Part shown: positions 12,330-23,362 of the stretch, piece after piece
How the letters are laid out: the number at the start of each line of letters is the position of its first letter
Numbering within the stretch: the stretch's first letter is position 1
Assembly: GCA_035578905.1 (NCBI GenBank)
Contig: JAQJVL010000151.1
Span: 1,573,001 to 1,637,000 of the forward strand
Source: Stictocephala bisonia
Taxonomy: Eukaryota > Arthropoda > Insecta > Hemiptera > Membracidae
Direction of reading: 5' to 3'
DNA length: 64,000 nucleotides
Made by a program: the position numbers and the translations under genes
The notes under the pieces: model-generated
Told to the model about the DNA's origin: nothing
The model's input: the letters and a program-made list of their open reading frames with translations, nothing else
The model's database searches: none

Positions 12330-12485
12330 CACAAATATCCTCACATTAATCACATATCCGATCGTTGACTGGCCAACACCACACACGACACTCCTGACAG
12401 TTATTTGGGGATCGAGTTGCTGGTCTGTGACAAGCGAGGTCAAGCATCGATCACTCAAATCATCGCCCGGTTTACAACGGTTTGG
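12330..12485 (-). mobile_element. Possible DNA-transposase remnant
   Basis: A GC-richer patch. The minus strand reads a helix-turn-helix-like segment (DLSDRCLTSLV ... ITVRSVVCGVGQSTIGYVI) similar in layout to the N-terminal DNA-binding domain of Tc1-type transposases. It is too short and diverged for a firm call. Confidence 0.25.
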
Positions 12486-12959
12486 GAATTATGTTTGATG
12501 TTCAATCTATTGGATTAAATGCCCTTTTTTACAAAAAAAGTGTAGTTTTCCACACATTTTCTTCTTCATTGTTATGAACAGTGATGGTGAGAATCCTTTA
12601 GAATACTAGCGCACTAATGATATCATTTTAAATGCAGTAATCATTTACAGAAATGTATTGTCAGTAAATGGATTTATGTAAATGAGCAATCATACTTCAC
12701 CATAGATTTATTTTCAAAAATACTAACAAATTTACTCTCTTAACTTCAAAAATGTAATAAATGTTAGCATTATTTTATTCTTTTTTATTTTCTAAATACA
12801 CCTTACAGCCACAATTCAGTTAAAATTTGTTTGAATAGTATTTAAAGAAAATATTTTAGTTCCAACTACTAAAATAAAAAAGGAGAAAAGAAACATTTTA
12901 GTTACATTATAATTTTAAAATCGAATGACTAAATGGTTCCAAAGAATTAGCACAAACTT

Positions 12960-13440
12960 CCCCCATATTAAACACTAAGAAAATCAAAACTTTGAAAATT
13001 ACCAGTTTGATTCTCAAATATGTTTTTTGGCATATCTCAAAAACTATTTTCACTAAAATATTTCGAATTGTAGTTCACATCTTTTCTGAAAATTTAATCA
13101 AAATCGTGAGCCGTTTTTGAGAAAGTTTTATTTTTGTATGTTTTTGTCCATAAAAATAAAAAAACAAATTTCAAAAAATTGAAAAACGGTCTGGAGTTAT
13201 TTGCTAAATATACCTTCATACCGAATATCACAAAAATGTATCTAACCATTTGGTCTCCAGCGAAGTGCATATACACAGACAGACGCATATACGGAGAGAC
13301 ATGCAAATTTGTTTTCCAAAAAACACTTTTTTGGGTTCAGGGGACTCTAAAATGGATTTTTAGATCAACTTGAAAAAAATATGTTTTTGATCAATCACAA
13401 TACTTTCTCTATGCTAACGCATATGGGAGAAAGTAAAAAG
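12960..13440. repeat. Interspersed-repeat-like unit ending in a stem-loop
   Basis: A block with poly-A/T-rich sequence, an ACAGACAGACGCATATAC motif at ~13277 and a terminal perfect-stem hairpin at 13402-13434 (ACTTTCTC ... GAGAAAGT with inner TATGC/GCATA). Short frames on both strands (13094-13373) look like by-products. It resembles a repeated element, but no second copy exists in this window. Confidence 0.4.
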
Positions 13441-14170
13441 GTACAGTACAGTACTTGTATCTTAATGGTTAACTATTGACGTCCCGTCTGACTCAATCCC
13501 AAGTTACGTAACCATGTAACACCTGCTTCTTCGATTAAATGAAAACCTCCTTATCTCCAAGAAAAGAATGGGTAATCATTAAATATGTGATCCATATTAT
13601 AGTTTGTACTATGGCTCCACAATCACGGCTGTTGTTTTGCCATTCCCCACTTATATTTCCAGTAGTTGCATCTGTCCATATCCTTGCGAAATTGACTCAA
13701 TATAATCTTTTACTTAAGCACTGAAACATATAAATAATTATACTTATGTATAAATACATTAAATTATACCGTAGATAAATGGATTCTCATATTAATAATC
13801 TCCAAGTCGTACCTAGGGTTATGACTAATTTTCAACCCCCCTCCACTCCAGCTAGAAATGAGGAATTTATTGGGAAACGTAAACGTATTTCATGGTTAAG
13901 ATATATGTGTTTTCCTATATTGTCATACCTAAATCCCAACTTCAGGGTAAGAGTATGAATGTTTAAATTTGATTATGAATTTAGTTTAAATTTACAATTA
14001 TTTGTTTTAAAAAAATTCTAAATCAGTCATGTTTCTTGATAATAATTGTAATGATAATGCCTTTAGATGTAAATATAAAAAAAAAAAAGGAAAGAAATAT
14101 ATCCAATATAGAAGTTGTCTAACTCTATTCTATTCACTGGGTAGGTACAGTAACAAGTAATGTAACTCAC

Positions 14171-14312
14171 GCGAACGCCCTGTCGCCCACCAGCAGGATG
14201 TTGTTGGTGATGAGTCGAAGGGTCTCCACCTGGGCACCTAGGGAGTCGCTCTCGACCACGGCCAGGCCGGCTCCAGCCACGTCCACGTGTGATATGTGGC
14301 TGTGCGGCAACT
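14171..14312 (-). CDS. Chaoptin-like LRR gene, exon 2
   Basis: 142 bp with acceptor GTGGTAG before 14312 and a consensus donor GTGAGT at 14170-14165. It encodes LPHSHISHVDVAGAGLAVV and VETLRLITNNILLVGDRAF, the first LRR after the N-terminal cap. Phase 1 in and phase 2 out fit exons 1 and 3 exactly, making GAG at one junction and GCG at the other. It is GC-rich compared with the surrounding intron, as expected for coding sequence. Confidence 0.8.
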
Positions 14313-14329
14313 CTACCACAAACACCAAT

Positions 14330-14600
14330 TACAATAATAAAGCATATAACAATAGAAGCAAAAGAACGATTGGAAAGCAGAAAAATTATTACAAATTTTA
14401 ATGATCAGAATAGAAATTTTGTTTTCCAATGGATTTATTCAGATTGTAACAGTCAAGGAAATTAATTAGCTGACAAACTAGCTGAAAAGGGAGCAACAGA
14501 CAATCTACGCTATAAAGTGAAAAACAACATTAAATATTCCATAACAACTCAATTCCAAATTACGTTCGAAAATTAAATAAGAAAACTAATAATGTTTTGT
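14330..14600 (+). mobile_element. LINE fragment with RNase H-like remnant
   Basis: Plus-strand frames read FVFQWIYSDCNSQGN, a stop, then ADKLAEKGATDN. This fits the end of the RNase H domain of non-LTR retrotransposons (WIPSHxGIxGNExADxLAKxGA), which precedes the 3' end. It is interrupted by stops and lies within 20 bp of LRR exon 2. Confidence 0.55.
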
Positions 14601-15984
14601 AAATCTTCGGATACTTTGGACAAACCATACTAAGTACTGTCCAAAATAAAAAGAAATCTTTATATTATTTATATAGTGGGGGGAGGTTATTATCTATATA
14701 TGAGTCTCCTACCGACCCACCCATACATGTCGGTGGATGTTTCATTACGTCATTCAGTATTAAATGGTTAACGAATTAGTGACTTTATGCTAATTACTCC
14801 GCTATTTGGTAAATAAATAATAAAATAAAAACAGATGTAGATAATGAGTTAAAAAATCAAAATTATGTAATATTATTTTTACCAAAAAGATATTAAACGT
14901 CAATTATAACCAATTTTTAACTTTGTAAGTAATTTACTAGGGTAAGTATATCACGACTATTATTTTTCTACCACGTGTTTCTAGTAGTGATAAAACGGAA
15001 AGGTATAAAACATTTATAATAGTTTGCAGAGGTAGTCACCATAATGGATTTAATCCCATAATTGTAACGTAAAATGTGGTATAGCACCATGACTTAAACG
15101 ATTTATCGGAAAAATATAATTTTTACATCATTTGAAAGAGAGGAAAAGTTGTTATTGAAACCAATTTTTAGCTTTCAAAAAAATATTGATTTGTGATGAA
15201 ATAAAAAGTGTTTATTTTATTAGTACATGGCTTTTATGAAAATATAAATGAACAATCAAAATCCAAAGAAGTGGGTTCTATAGTTATTTTTACGGCCTTT
15301 TGTACGATTTAAAAATTATTCATTTCCGGACATTTCTTAAGTTACTGTGCTGTTCCCTATTTAACATTGCTCATAGGGGAATAAATAAATATGGAACTAC
15401 CTTTGCAGACTCTTAAGATATAAAATAGATAAATATAACATATATAGGATACAAATGTAACAACATAATCGCGTTCGGGTGACATAGAAGACGCCATATA
15501 TTATTCCTGCCTTAATTGATTATCTTTTTGTAACTTAGATCGCTAAGAAAGGACTATTTTACACTGCAAAACTATTTGAATTAAATGTACATTCTAACGA
15601 GTAAAGTATTTCAATCATTATATACTTAACCTATAAATGATGAATTATAGTGGAATTAAGTATTGTGTTTTATTTACTAACGGTTTAAATCTAGAGAAAA
15701 TTTCACCCGGGGCATTAATAAAACTTAACAAGACCCGGATTGTGGCTTCTACGCGGCTGTTTAGGGAAAGAGGGGTAATTTATGCGAGATGAATATGCAG
15801 TAAATGCAGATTAGCTTGAAAAATGGGGGGCCACTGATTAATTTGCGACAAGAGAGATAAACACGGGCATGAATTCCCATCAGATATAAGAAGTGGTTCA
15901 GAGATTTGATTAAACGTTCGTCTATCCAGCTGTATACGAGTATATCTATGAAATCGCATACATTATTGAATTTAATCTATATTC

Positions 15985-15985
<1 letters not shown>
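14601..15985. other. First intron of the LRR gene, no gene seen
   Basis: Mostly AT-rich. The stretch 15690-15900 is of more balanced composition and normal complexity without an ORF; it might be conserved non-coding sequence but shows no definable site. Confidence 0.45.

Positions 15986-15988
<3 letters not shown>

Positions 15989-16035
<47 letters not shown>
15989..16035. repeat. (TA)n microsatellite
   Basis: Uninterrupted TA dinucleotide run in the intron. Confidence 0.95.
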
Positions 16036-16038
<3 letters not shown>

Positions 16039-16111
16039 AGAAATAATTCCAACTTACATGCACACTGTTTTTTTAACTTCTTATTAATTGGGTGATATTA
16101 AACTAATACCT

Positions 16112-16114
<3 letters not shown>

Positions 16115-16180
<66 letters not shown>
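16115..16180. repeat. (TA)n microsatellite
   Basis: A second long TA run ~80 bp from the first. The unique sequence between them (ATTCCAACTTACATGCACAC, 16048-16067) recurs at 17340-17359, a short dispersed duplication. Confidence 0.95.
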
Positions 16181-16183
<3 letters not shown>

Positions 16184-16671
16184 TGTAAGGTAATTATCTT
16201 TGAATTAATTGGCTGTTTAGTAGGTTTTTACGCAAATATTTTTAATAAACGACTTAACTAAGTTTACAATGAATTAGTTTTTGAACCTTTTATTTTACTC
16301 TAAAAAAAGGAACTTGAAATAAATAGTAACCCAAGCCAATGTTCAATATTCGCTAATTTATATGTTTTGGGTTTTGATAGTACGATGTTTGCTGTAAGAT
16401 TCATGTTCAACGGTGAAAGACAGTCATTCATGTCAGTGTGTCCAGGTGTGTTTAATTTAATAAAAATACGTAAATAGTCCAGTACGTTTTTTAGAAATGC
16501 AATTATTTTTATGAAACCATTAACATTTGGGTTACTAATCCCAATCTAATAAACTTGATCTTTCTCTGAATGTCTTTATCTACCATAAAGCCAAACTTCG
16601 ACCGACTACATATGTGCTTTTGTATTCTAATCTTACTAGTTTCAATTTAGCAAAATAATAATATTCCAAAC

Positions 16672-16828
16672 CTGGTAATTTATAGAAAGGGACTCCAACA
16701 CAGCTGACGTCACTGATAGTCGTGGAGTTTATGTACCGACAAGAACACATGGAGTTGAAGGGACAAGACCTGGAGACCTGACTGGAGCTGAGGCTTGTCC
16801 ACAACATCAACACAGCTAGACAGATCAT
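16672..16828 (-). CDS. Chaoptin-like LRR gene, exon 1 (signal peptide and N-terminal cap)
   Basis: ATG at 16828-16826 starts a short hydrophobic signal peptide (ICLAVLMLWTSLSSS), then a cysteine pattern C-x5-C-x-C-x12-C (C22, C28, C30, C43) and VPFYKLP. The arrangement resembles the mature N-terminus of chaoptin. The frame stays open to 16580, but the donor CCAG|GTTTGG after 16672 joins exon 2 in phase and restores an LRR flank, so the shorter exon is preferred. The codon before the ATG is AAG; a possible acceptor (TTGCAG) lies just upstream, so a 5' untranslated exon may exist. A partial duplicate of this exon lies immediately upstream at 16857-16965. Confidence 0.75.
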
Positions 16829-16856
16829 CTTGCCACCTGCAACATGCCAGCACAAC

Positions 16857-16965
16857 TTACGTCACTGATAATCGTGGAGTATATGTACCGACAAGAACAC
16901 GTGGAGTTGAAGGCACAAGGCCTGGAGACCTGACTGGAGCTGAGGCTTGTCCAGAACATCAACAT
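16857..16965 (-). pseudogene. Partial tandem duplicate of LRR exon 1
   Basis: About 109 bp repeats 16705-16813 with an offset of 152 bp and a handful of substitutions. It keeps an ATG at 16965, part of the signal peptide and the C-x5-C-x-C cap (SRPCAFNSTCSCRYI). The frame then meets a TGA soon after, or could splice at a GTAAGT at 16860-16855. It lacks the complete hydrophobic start of the true exon. It is probably a non-functional duplication, but an alternative first exon is not excluded. Confidence 0.65.
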
Positions 16966-18369
16966 TAATGAGACACTGACTAGCTTTTATATTTACGATG
17001 GGGTCACTAAGCAATATAAAAATGCTTCTTCTGGTGAATAAAAAAAGACACTTGTTTGTGAATAAAACAAAGCAGTCTGCGTAGTATCATCTAAAACATA
17101 AATATTTTTGGATCCAAGGATTTCTAATTTTTCTGGGGTTTTTGACCACGAGAAATCGATTGGCACCGGTCTCAGCCCCTGGGAAAATTCTTATTTCTGC
17201 CCCAGAGGCACCTAGACGTCCCGTGTGGGAATTATTGAACAATTTATTGTTTAGATGTGTGTTTTGTTTACTTACTTATACATATATGGTGAAATTATTT
17301 AATATTTTATTATTTTTTTGAACATATGTTTGTGTATAATTCCAACTTACATGCACACTGTATTTTTAACTTCTTATTAATTGGGTAATATTGAACTAAT
17401 ACATCCAAGTGGGGTGTAAAATAGAGATATTCTTCTCTTAATTTCTAATATACCATCAGATTTTAGAAAAGACTATGTTTACGGGCTCCAGTGCCCCAAC
17501 AACTAATATTCATGGTCATACTGCTTAGAATTCTTGCGAGGCCGTTTGTAAGTGTTTCGAACTAGTAAGAACCTCTTCAATAGTGAAATATTCTTTAGCA
17601 TTTATGAGACAAATAAATTTATTAAAATAATTGTTTAATCCTAAACAATATTCAGACAGTACATAAAGTATAGTAGATAAATAAATAAATACCATATTAT
17701 CCATTGAACTTGAAGAATTAAGCCAATTGTCCATAAATCTCTAGAGTGTGTGAGATACTTGGCAGTCTGCCAACAGTTAAGTACGACCCACCCATCTTGA
17801 GGGCTCACTGCGGCAGTTCCGACACTAGAATATACTCTCAGCAAATCCGTTGACCACTTCAACGTTGACCAACTCTCCACTAAAATGTCCCATTCTCCCC
17901 ATGTTGAAAATATAAAAAAAAAATATCCAACTACTTTGTCTCTTTTTTGACAGGATTAAAAGTCAATCGGTTTGTAACGTGATGGTTGTTGAAATATGTA
18001 ATAACCTTGTTGAGACTTTATTCATGTCTTGGTTTATGAAATATAATTCATTTTGAAAGAACGATACGTGACAAATAAAAAGTAATATAATCTGTACCAT
18101 TTTAGTATACATTTTGGAGAGAGACATTTTATTCAAACTAATTGAACTTCATCACTTCTGAAGTGCATTAAAAATGGAGTTGCATTTTAAAACCAATAAT
18201 TTTCTTAAATTGAATGAATCCTGACTACAGCATTGTTGAAGGTCATAAGAAATGATTCGAGTATGTATAAAATTGTAAGCTGAGAAAAAGAATGAGAAAT
18301 TTGGAAAAAATGTTCGCCTTAATCACATAGATATGATGGAGATAGCGCCTGGTGCGTTAATCATGACAG
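16966..18369. other. Intergenic, no supported gene
   Basis: The minus frame at 17641-17880 (79 codons) is tryptophan-rich at first and then hydrophobic, without a recognised domain or splice context. Otherwise AT-rich. Confidence 0.45.
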
Positions 18370-19100
18370 GATTGGAAAATAGTTAAGTGACAGTGGCAAA
18401 TAGACAAGGTGTGATTGAGAAATAGTTAAGTGACAGTGGCAAATAGACGAGGTGTGATTGAGAAATGGTTAAGTGACAGTGGCAAATAGACGAGGTGTGA
18501 TTGAGAAATGGTTAAGTGACAGTGGCAAATAGACGAGGTGTGATTGAGAAATAGTTAAGTGACAGTGGCAAATAGACGAGATGTGATTGAGAAATGGTTA
18601 AGTGACGGTAGCAAATAGACGAGGTGTGATTGAGAAATGGTTAATTGACAGTGGCAAATAGACGAGATGTGATTGAGAAATAGTTAAGTGACAGTGGCAA
18701 ATAGACGAGGTGTGATTGAGAAATAGTTAAGTGACAGTGGCAAATAGACGAGATGTGATTGAGAAATAGTTAAGTGACAGTGGCAAATAGACGAGATGTG
18801 ATTGAGAAATAGTTAAGTGACAGTGGCAAATAGACGAGGTGTGATTGAGAAATGGTTAAGTGACAGTAGCAAATAGACGAGGTGTGATTGAGAAATGGTT
18901 AAGTGACAGTGGCAAATAGACGAGATGTGATTGAGAAATAGTTAAGTGACAGTGGCAAATAGACGAGGTGTGATTGAGAAATGGTTAAGTGACAGTGGCA
19001 AATAGACGAGATGTGATTGGAAAATGGTTAAGTGACAATGGCAAATAGACGAGATGTGATTGGAAAATGGTTAAGTGACAATGGCAAATAAACGAGAGGT
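18370..19100. repeat. 43-bp minisatellite, ~17 copies
   Basis: Units start GATTGAGAAATAGTTAAGTG or the GATTGGAAAA variant at exact 43-bp spacing from 18370 to 19058. Point variants (AGTGG/AGTAG, GAGGTGT/GAGATGT) are shuffled among copies, typical of unequal exchange. Confidence 0.95.
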
Positions 19101-20750
19101 GCATACTACGTGAACTTTCAGAATTTATGCTGCTGATAGAAGTGACTGGCAAGTAGTAAAATGATGTGGTGACAGACAGACGGAGGCGACTAACAAATGG
19201 TTGACGGAATGCCCAACCCTCAACACTCGTCGCACACTTATGGTCGTCGTTCCTCCGCAACTTGTGAGGTAACAGTTCATTTTGTTAAAGTATGAAATAA
19301 ATAAAACTGTGCCTGTGAATCATATCATTATGGTAGAACTTTTAACGAGACTTATTCTTCGTCATAAAGTAGTTGTGATTGGATACAAAATAAGCACTTT
19401 AATTATGCAGTCCTCGTTGACGATAAGCGAGATGCTTTAGTCACTGAAGCATCTCAGACATGACGATCAAACTTAATTTATAATAAGATATTAAAGTTGA
19501 GTCCTTAAAACGTAATGTAGTCATAAATTGAGGTAAAACTGAATGTTTTGAAACATTTAGTTATGGGGAGAGGTAAAATGAGATTACTAATTCTATATTT
19601 ATGGTAAGATGTAAAACAAGACGCGTCATTTATGAGGTACGTTCGTGACACATTAATCGTACCGTAAGATGTAATATGCTTATCCAATGGTTTACACATA
19701 AATGAATTATTTAAAAACTAGAAAGTGTATTTATATGCATTAAATTATATTAATTCATAAGTAACGATATTTTCTAAGAAAGAAGTTATACAAAAAATTA
19801 TGCAGTACTTCTATATAAGGAGTGATTTTTCTCTTAGGAACTTTAAGCAGTAATTAAATATATTAATGAAGATCGACAATATTTAATAATGACGACTTAA
19901 AATCAGAACAATAGTTATCCATCAACGAATTATTCATATATACTACTATAAGAATGATATTATTGAAATATATTTAAAACATAACGGTTTATTTAAATAA
20001 ATGGAACTAGAACATTTAAATAAAGACATCATAAAGAAAGTTCCAACAGATTTATGTGAGAAAGTAGAAACACTTGGACTCCAATGAGACGGCTCAACTT
20101 GGTCGTTAAGGTCGTCCATCACGTGACGTTACCACATCCTGGCACAGGTGAACAGTTGTAAACATCTGACAAGTGTAAGCAATACAGGAGGCGCAACGAT
20201 GAATGCAACTTAGAGTACTTCATCGTAAATAAATGTAATAATATTACGTATGATTTATTTAATTATTTACTATTATATTGATACAGTTTTAATAAATGTG
20301 TTAAAATTTAAGAAAAAATACATACAATTTAATATTTTTCTTAATTTATTGAAACAAACAAATATAAAGGATATATTTACGTAAATAACTTGATTTTATG
20401 TCAATATATGATTGAGGAGAGATTTTTATCAAAACCTATAACTCAACACAGACTTAAAAATTAATACATTTAATAGATAATAGGTCAATTAGTAACGAAT
20501 TTTACATGTTTAGATAACATATGTAGTTTAAGACATCATTCCTTCTTGGTTATGACAGTACTTGGGAGTTGAATAAGAAACGTGTACAGGATTTGTGTTA
20601 AATAACATGAAAGCAGTAAGCAGACACTTAGGGTGAAATAAATAACGTGACTCTTTACAAGCACTCTAATTATAAAACCCACAGCATTTATGTCATGTTA
20701 TTAGAAAATACGATAGATTAAAAATATTTGTCCCACTGTAAAGTGTACAA
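19101..20750. other. AT-rich stretch, nothing recognised
   Basis: Only short unsupported frames. A moderately GC-rich patch at 20085-20210 has no coding pattern. Confidence 0.5.
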
Positions 20751-20758
20751 TATTATTA

Positions 20759-21427
20759 CAGACTTGAATGAACGCTGCCTGTGCCTAACGCTGGTTCGCA
20801 GGCGTTCTACAGGCTGTATTGTAGCGGGCACACCGGGCTATTAAGTCGCGTGATAGTGATGCCGTCATTAAATATTTTCTATATTAGGCATTTTTTTACA
20901 GATGGTAAGTATTTTTTTAAATTGATACATTGTTTAACAAATCACTGATTGTTATTTCATTAATTTGTGAAAATCAACCTTGTACAACTTTACTACTTAT
21001 TTTTCCCCTGAACATTTTCATATCTATATTATTATATCGTGTCGTGAAAAAACTCCGTAGTCTACATGTTAAAGAACACGTCATGTTACCATAATTTAAT
21101 ATTATAATATTACTTAAGAATAACTTACTGTGTTTATCAAGGAACATTACGTGAACATTTCAGTTCCAGATAAACATACAAAAAGTGTGTACAGTTAAAA
21201 TACACATAAAATGCTTTATATTATTTCTAAATAAAGCGTTTTGTACGTGTATAAAATATACAAAATAGTAAAATATTATTTTGCGTTTAATTTAAAATGT
21301 GTACTACATAAATTCGTCAGGTCACATATGTTAGTTGTCGTAATAAACATACAAACGCCTTCAATATTTTAGATACTACATGTGACACATGGATGTACGC
21401 TGGACGAATAGCGTTCATTCAAGTCTG
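20759..21427. mobile_element. 669-bp inverted-repeat element with TA target sites
   Basis: The left end CAGACTTGAATGAACGCT (from 20759) and right end AGCGTTCATTCAAGTCTG (to 21427) are perfect inverted repeats, with TA on both outer sides (20757-20758, 21428-21429). Including flanking bases the match is 21 bp. The interior has no ORF. This is a non-autonomous Tc1/mariner-type element by structure. Target-duplication length (TA) is inferred, since the flanking T/A also matches. Confidence 0.75.
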
Positions 21428-21700
21428 TAACTATCAGTAACAGTTGTATTAAGGTATTGTTTATTGAAGTGTATCAAACAATACAAATGAAAAAAGAACA
21501 ATATAAAAAGGGTTCATAAAGGTCAGATATTCTAAAATTATTAGAAGACTTAAAACAAGCCCAATACAAACGGTAAAATGTACAGCGATTAATGCAGGAG
21601 ACGAATCAAACAATATCTCATTGCAATTTGCTACTGAATCTCATTTTCATTCTAGCATAAAGCCACGTTGGTTTTGAACTAATCAGGCATGTTTCATGTA

Positions 21701-22344
21701 TGACCAGCATGTAATGAAGAGAACAGCCATCATTAGTGAGGTTGTCACGCTATACACCTTGGGCCCACAACAGACTGGTGGGCAACAAACAGCAGTCCAC
21801 CATAATGGCGTGCCGTGAGACCAGCAAACGATGTGGAGAACAGCCGTCACTAGAGAGGTTGGCACGCTATACACCTTGGCCCACAACAGGCCGGTGGGCA
21901 ACAAACAGCAGTCCACCCTAATGGCGTGGCGTGAGACCAGCAAATGATGCGGAGAACAGTCGTCATTAGAGAGGCTGGCACGCTATACACCTTGGCCCCA
22001 CAACAGGCCGGTGTGCCACAAACAGCAGTCCACCCTAATGGCGTGAGACCAGCAAATAACGCGGAGAACAGCCGTCATTAGAGAGGTTGGCACGCTATAC
22101 ACCTTGGCCCCACAACAGGCCGGTGTGCCACAAACAGCAGTCCACCTTAATGGCGTGGCGTGAGACCAGCAAATTATGCGGAGAACAGCCGTCATTAGAG
22201 AGGTTGGCACGCTATACACCTTGGCCCCACAACAGGCCGGTGTGCCACAAACAGCAGTCCACCCTAATGGCGTGGCGTGAGACCAGCAAATGATGCGGAG
22301 AACAGCCGTCATTAGAGAGGTTGGCACGCTATACACCTTGGCCA
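21701..22344. repeat. ~117-bp tandem repeat, ~5.5 copies
   Basis: The marker CACGCTATACACCTTGG recurs at 21746, 21863, 21979, 22091, 22208 and 22325. Most units are 117 bp (39 codons), so frames on both strands stay open through several copies. One unit is 112 bp because of a 5-bp loss (GTGGC). The array has higher GC than its surroundings. Confidence 0.95.
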
Positions 22345-22469
22345 TGCTACGAATCTTTTTTCCTTCTTTTCTCATTTACTCGTTCATTCCTTAACGAAAT
22401 ATTTAGTTTTCTCTAACCGGCTATAGCTTTAACCCATAGATATCTCAGATTTTAAAACAATTGTTTTCA

Positions 22470-22560
22470 CTATATATATTTAGTATATATACTATATATA
22501 TTTAGTATATATACTATATATATTTAGTATATATACACTATATATATATATACTACTAGA
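22470..22560. repeat. AT-rich short tandem repeat
   Basis: Repeated TATATATTTAGTATATATAC units, self-complementary. Confidence 0.85.
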
Positions 22561-22655
22561 TATACTCCTTAAACCGTATTTTATTAACATACATTTTAAT
22601 GATCATTTTACAATATACATTTTTGAAAATATTGAAACTACAAGTAAAATAAATT

Positions 22656-23362
22656 TAAGGTTAGGGTATACAAGGTAAGGGTATACAAGGTTAGGGTATA
22701 CAAGGTTAGGGTATACAAGGTAAGGGTATACAAGGTAAGGGTATACAAGGTTAGGGTATACAAGGTAAGGTTATACAAGGTTAGGGTATACAAGGTTAGG
22801 GTATACAAGCTAAGGGTATACAAGGTTAGGGTATATAAGGTTAGGGTATACAAGATTAGGGTATACAAGGTAAGGGTATACAAGGTTAGGGTATACAAGG
22901 TTAGGGTATACAAGGTTAGGGTATACAAGGTTAGGGTATATAAGGTAAGGGTATACAAGGTTAGGGTATACAAGCTAAGGGTATACAAGGTTAGGGTATA
23001 CAAGGTTAGGGTATACAAGGTAAGGGTATACAAGGTTAGTGTATACAAGGTAAGGGTATACAAGGTTAGGGTATACAAGGTTAGGGTATACAAGGTAAGG
23101 GTATACAAGGTTAGGGTATACAAGGTTAGGGTATACAAGCTAAGGGTATACAAGGTTAGGGTATACAAGGTTAGGGTATACAAGGTTAGGGTATACAAGA
23201 TTAGGGTATACAAGGTAAGGGTATACAAGGTTAGGGTATACAAGGTAAGGGTATACAAGGTTAGGGTATACAAGGTTAGGGTATACAAGGTTAGGGTATA
23301 CAAGGTTAGGGTATACAAGGTAAGGGTATACAAGGTAAGGGTATACAAGGTTAGGGTATATT
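22656..23362. repeat. 15-bp minisatellite GGTTAGGGTATACAA, ~47 copies
   Basis: Pure 15-bp periodicity with variants GGTAAGGG, GCTAAGGG and GATTAGGG. The minus strand is open for 236 codons as a five-residue LYTLT repeat purely because 15 is a multiple of three and the unit has no stop. The unit contains TTAGGG but is not the insect TTAGG telomere repeat. Confidence 0.95.

Noticed and set aside
15513..15522. TAATTGATTA paired-homeodomain (P2-type) site in the first LRR intron
   Set aside because: Photoreceptor genes can use such sites, but one match in AT-rich DNA is expected by chance.
17641..17880. 79-codon minus-strand ORF as an upstream exon
   Set aside because: No recognised domain. The hydrophobic tail is AT-driven and no splice partner was identified.
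18370..19100. CRISPR-like array
   Set aside because: The whole 43-bp unit is repeated with no unique spacers; eukaryotic minisatellite.
22638..23348. 236-codon LYTLT repeat ORF
   Set aside because: Product of the 15-bp minisatellite, not a gene.
22656..23362. True telomere repeat
   Set aside because: The insect telomere unit is normally TTAGG; here the period is 15 bp and the array is internal.
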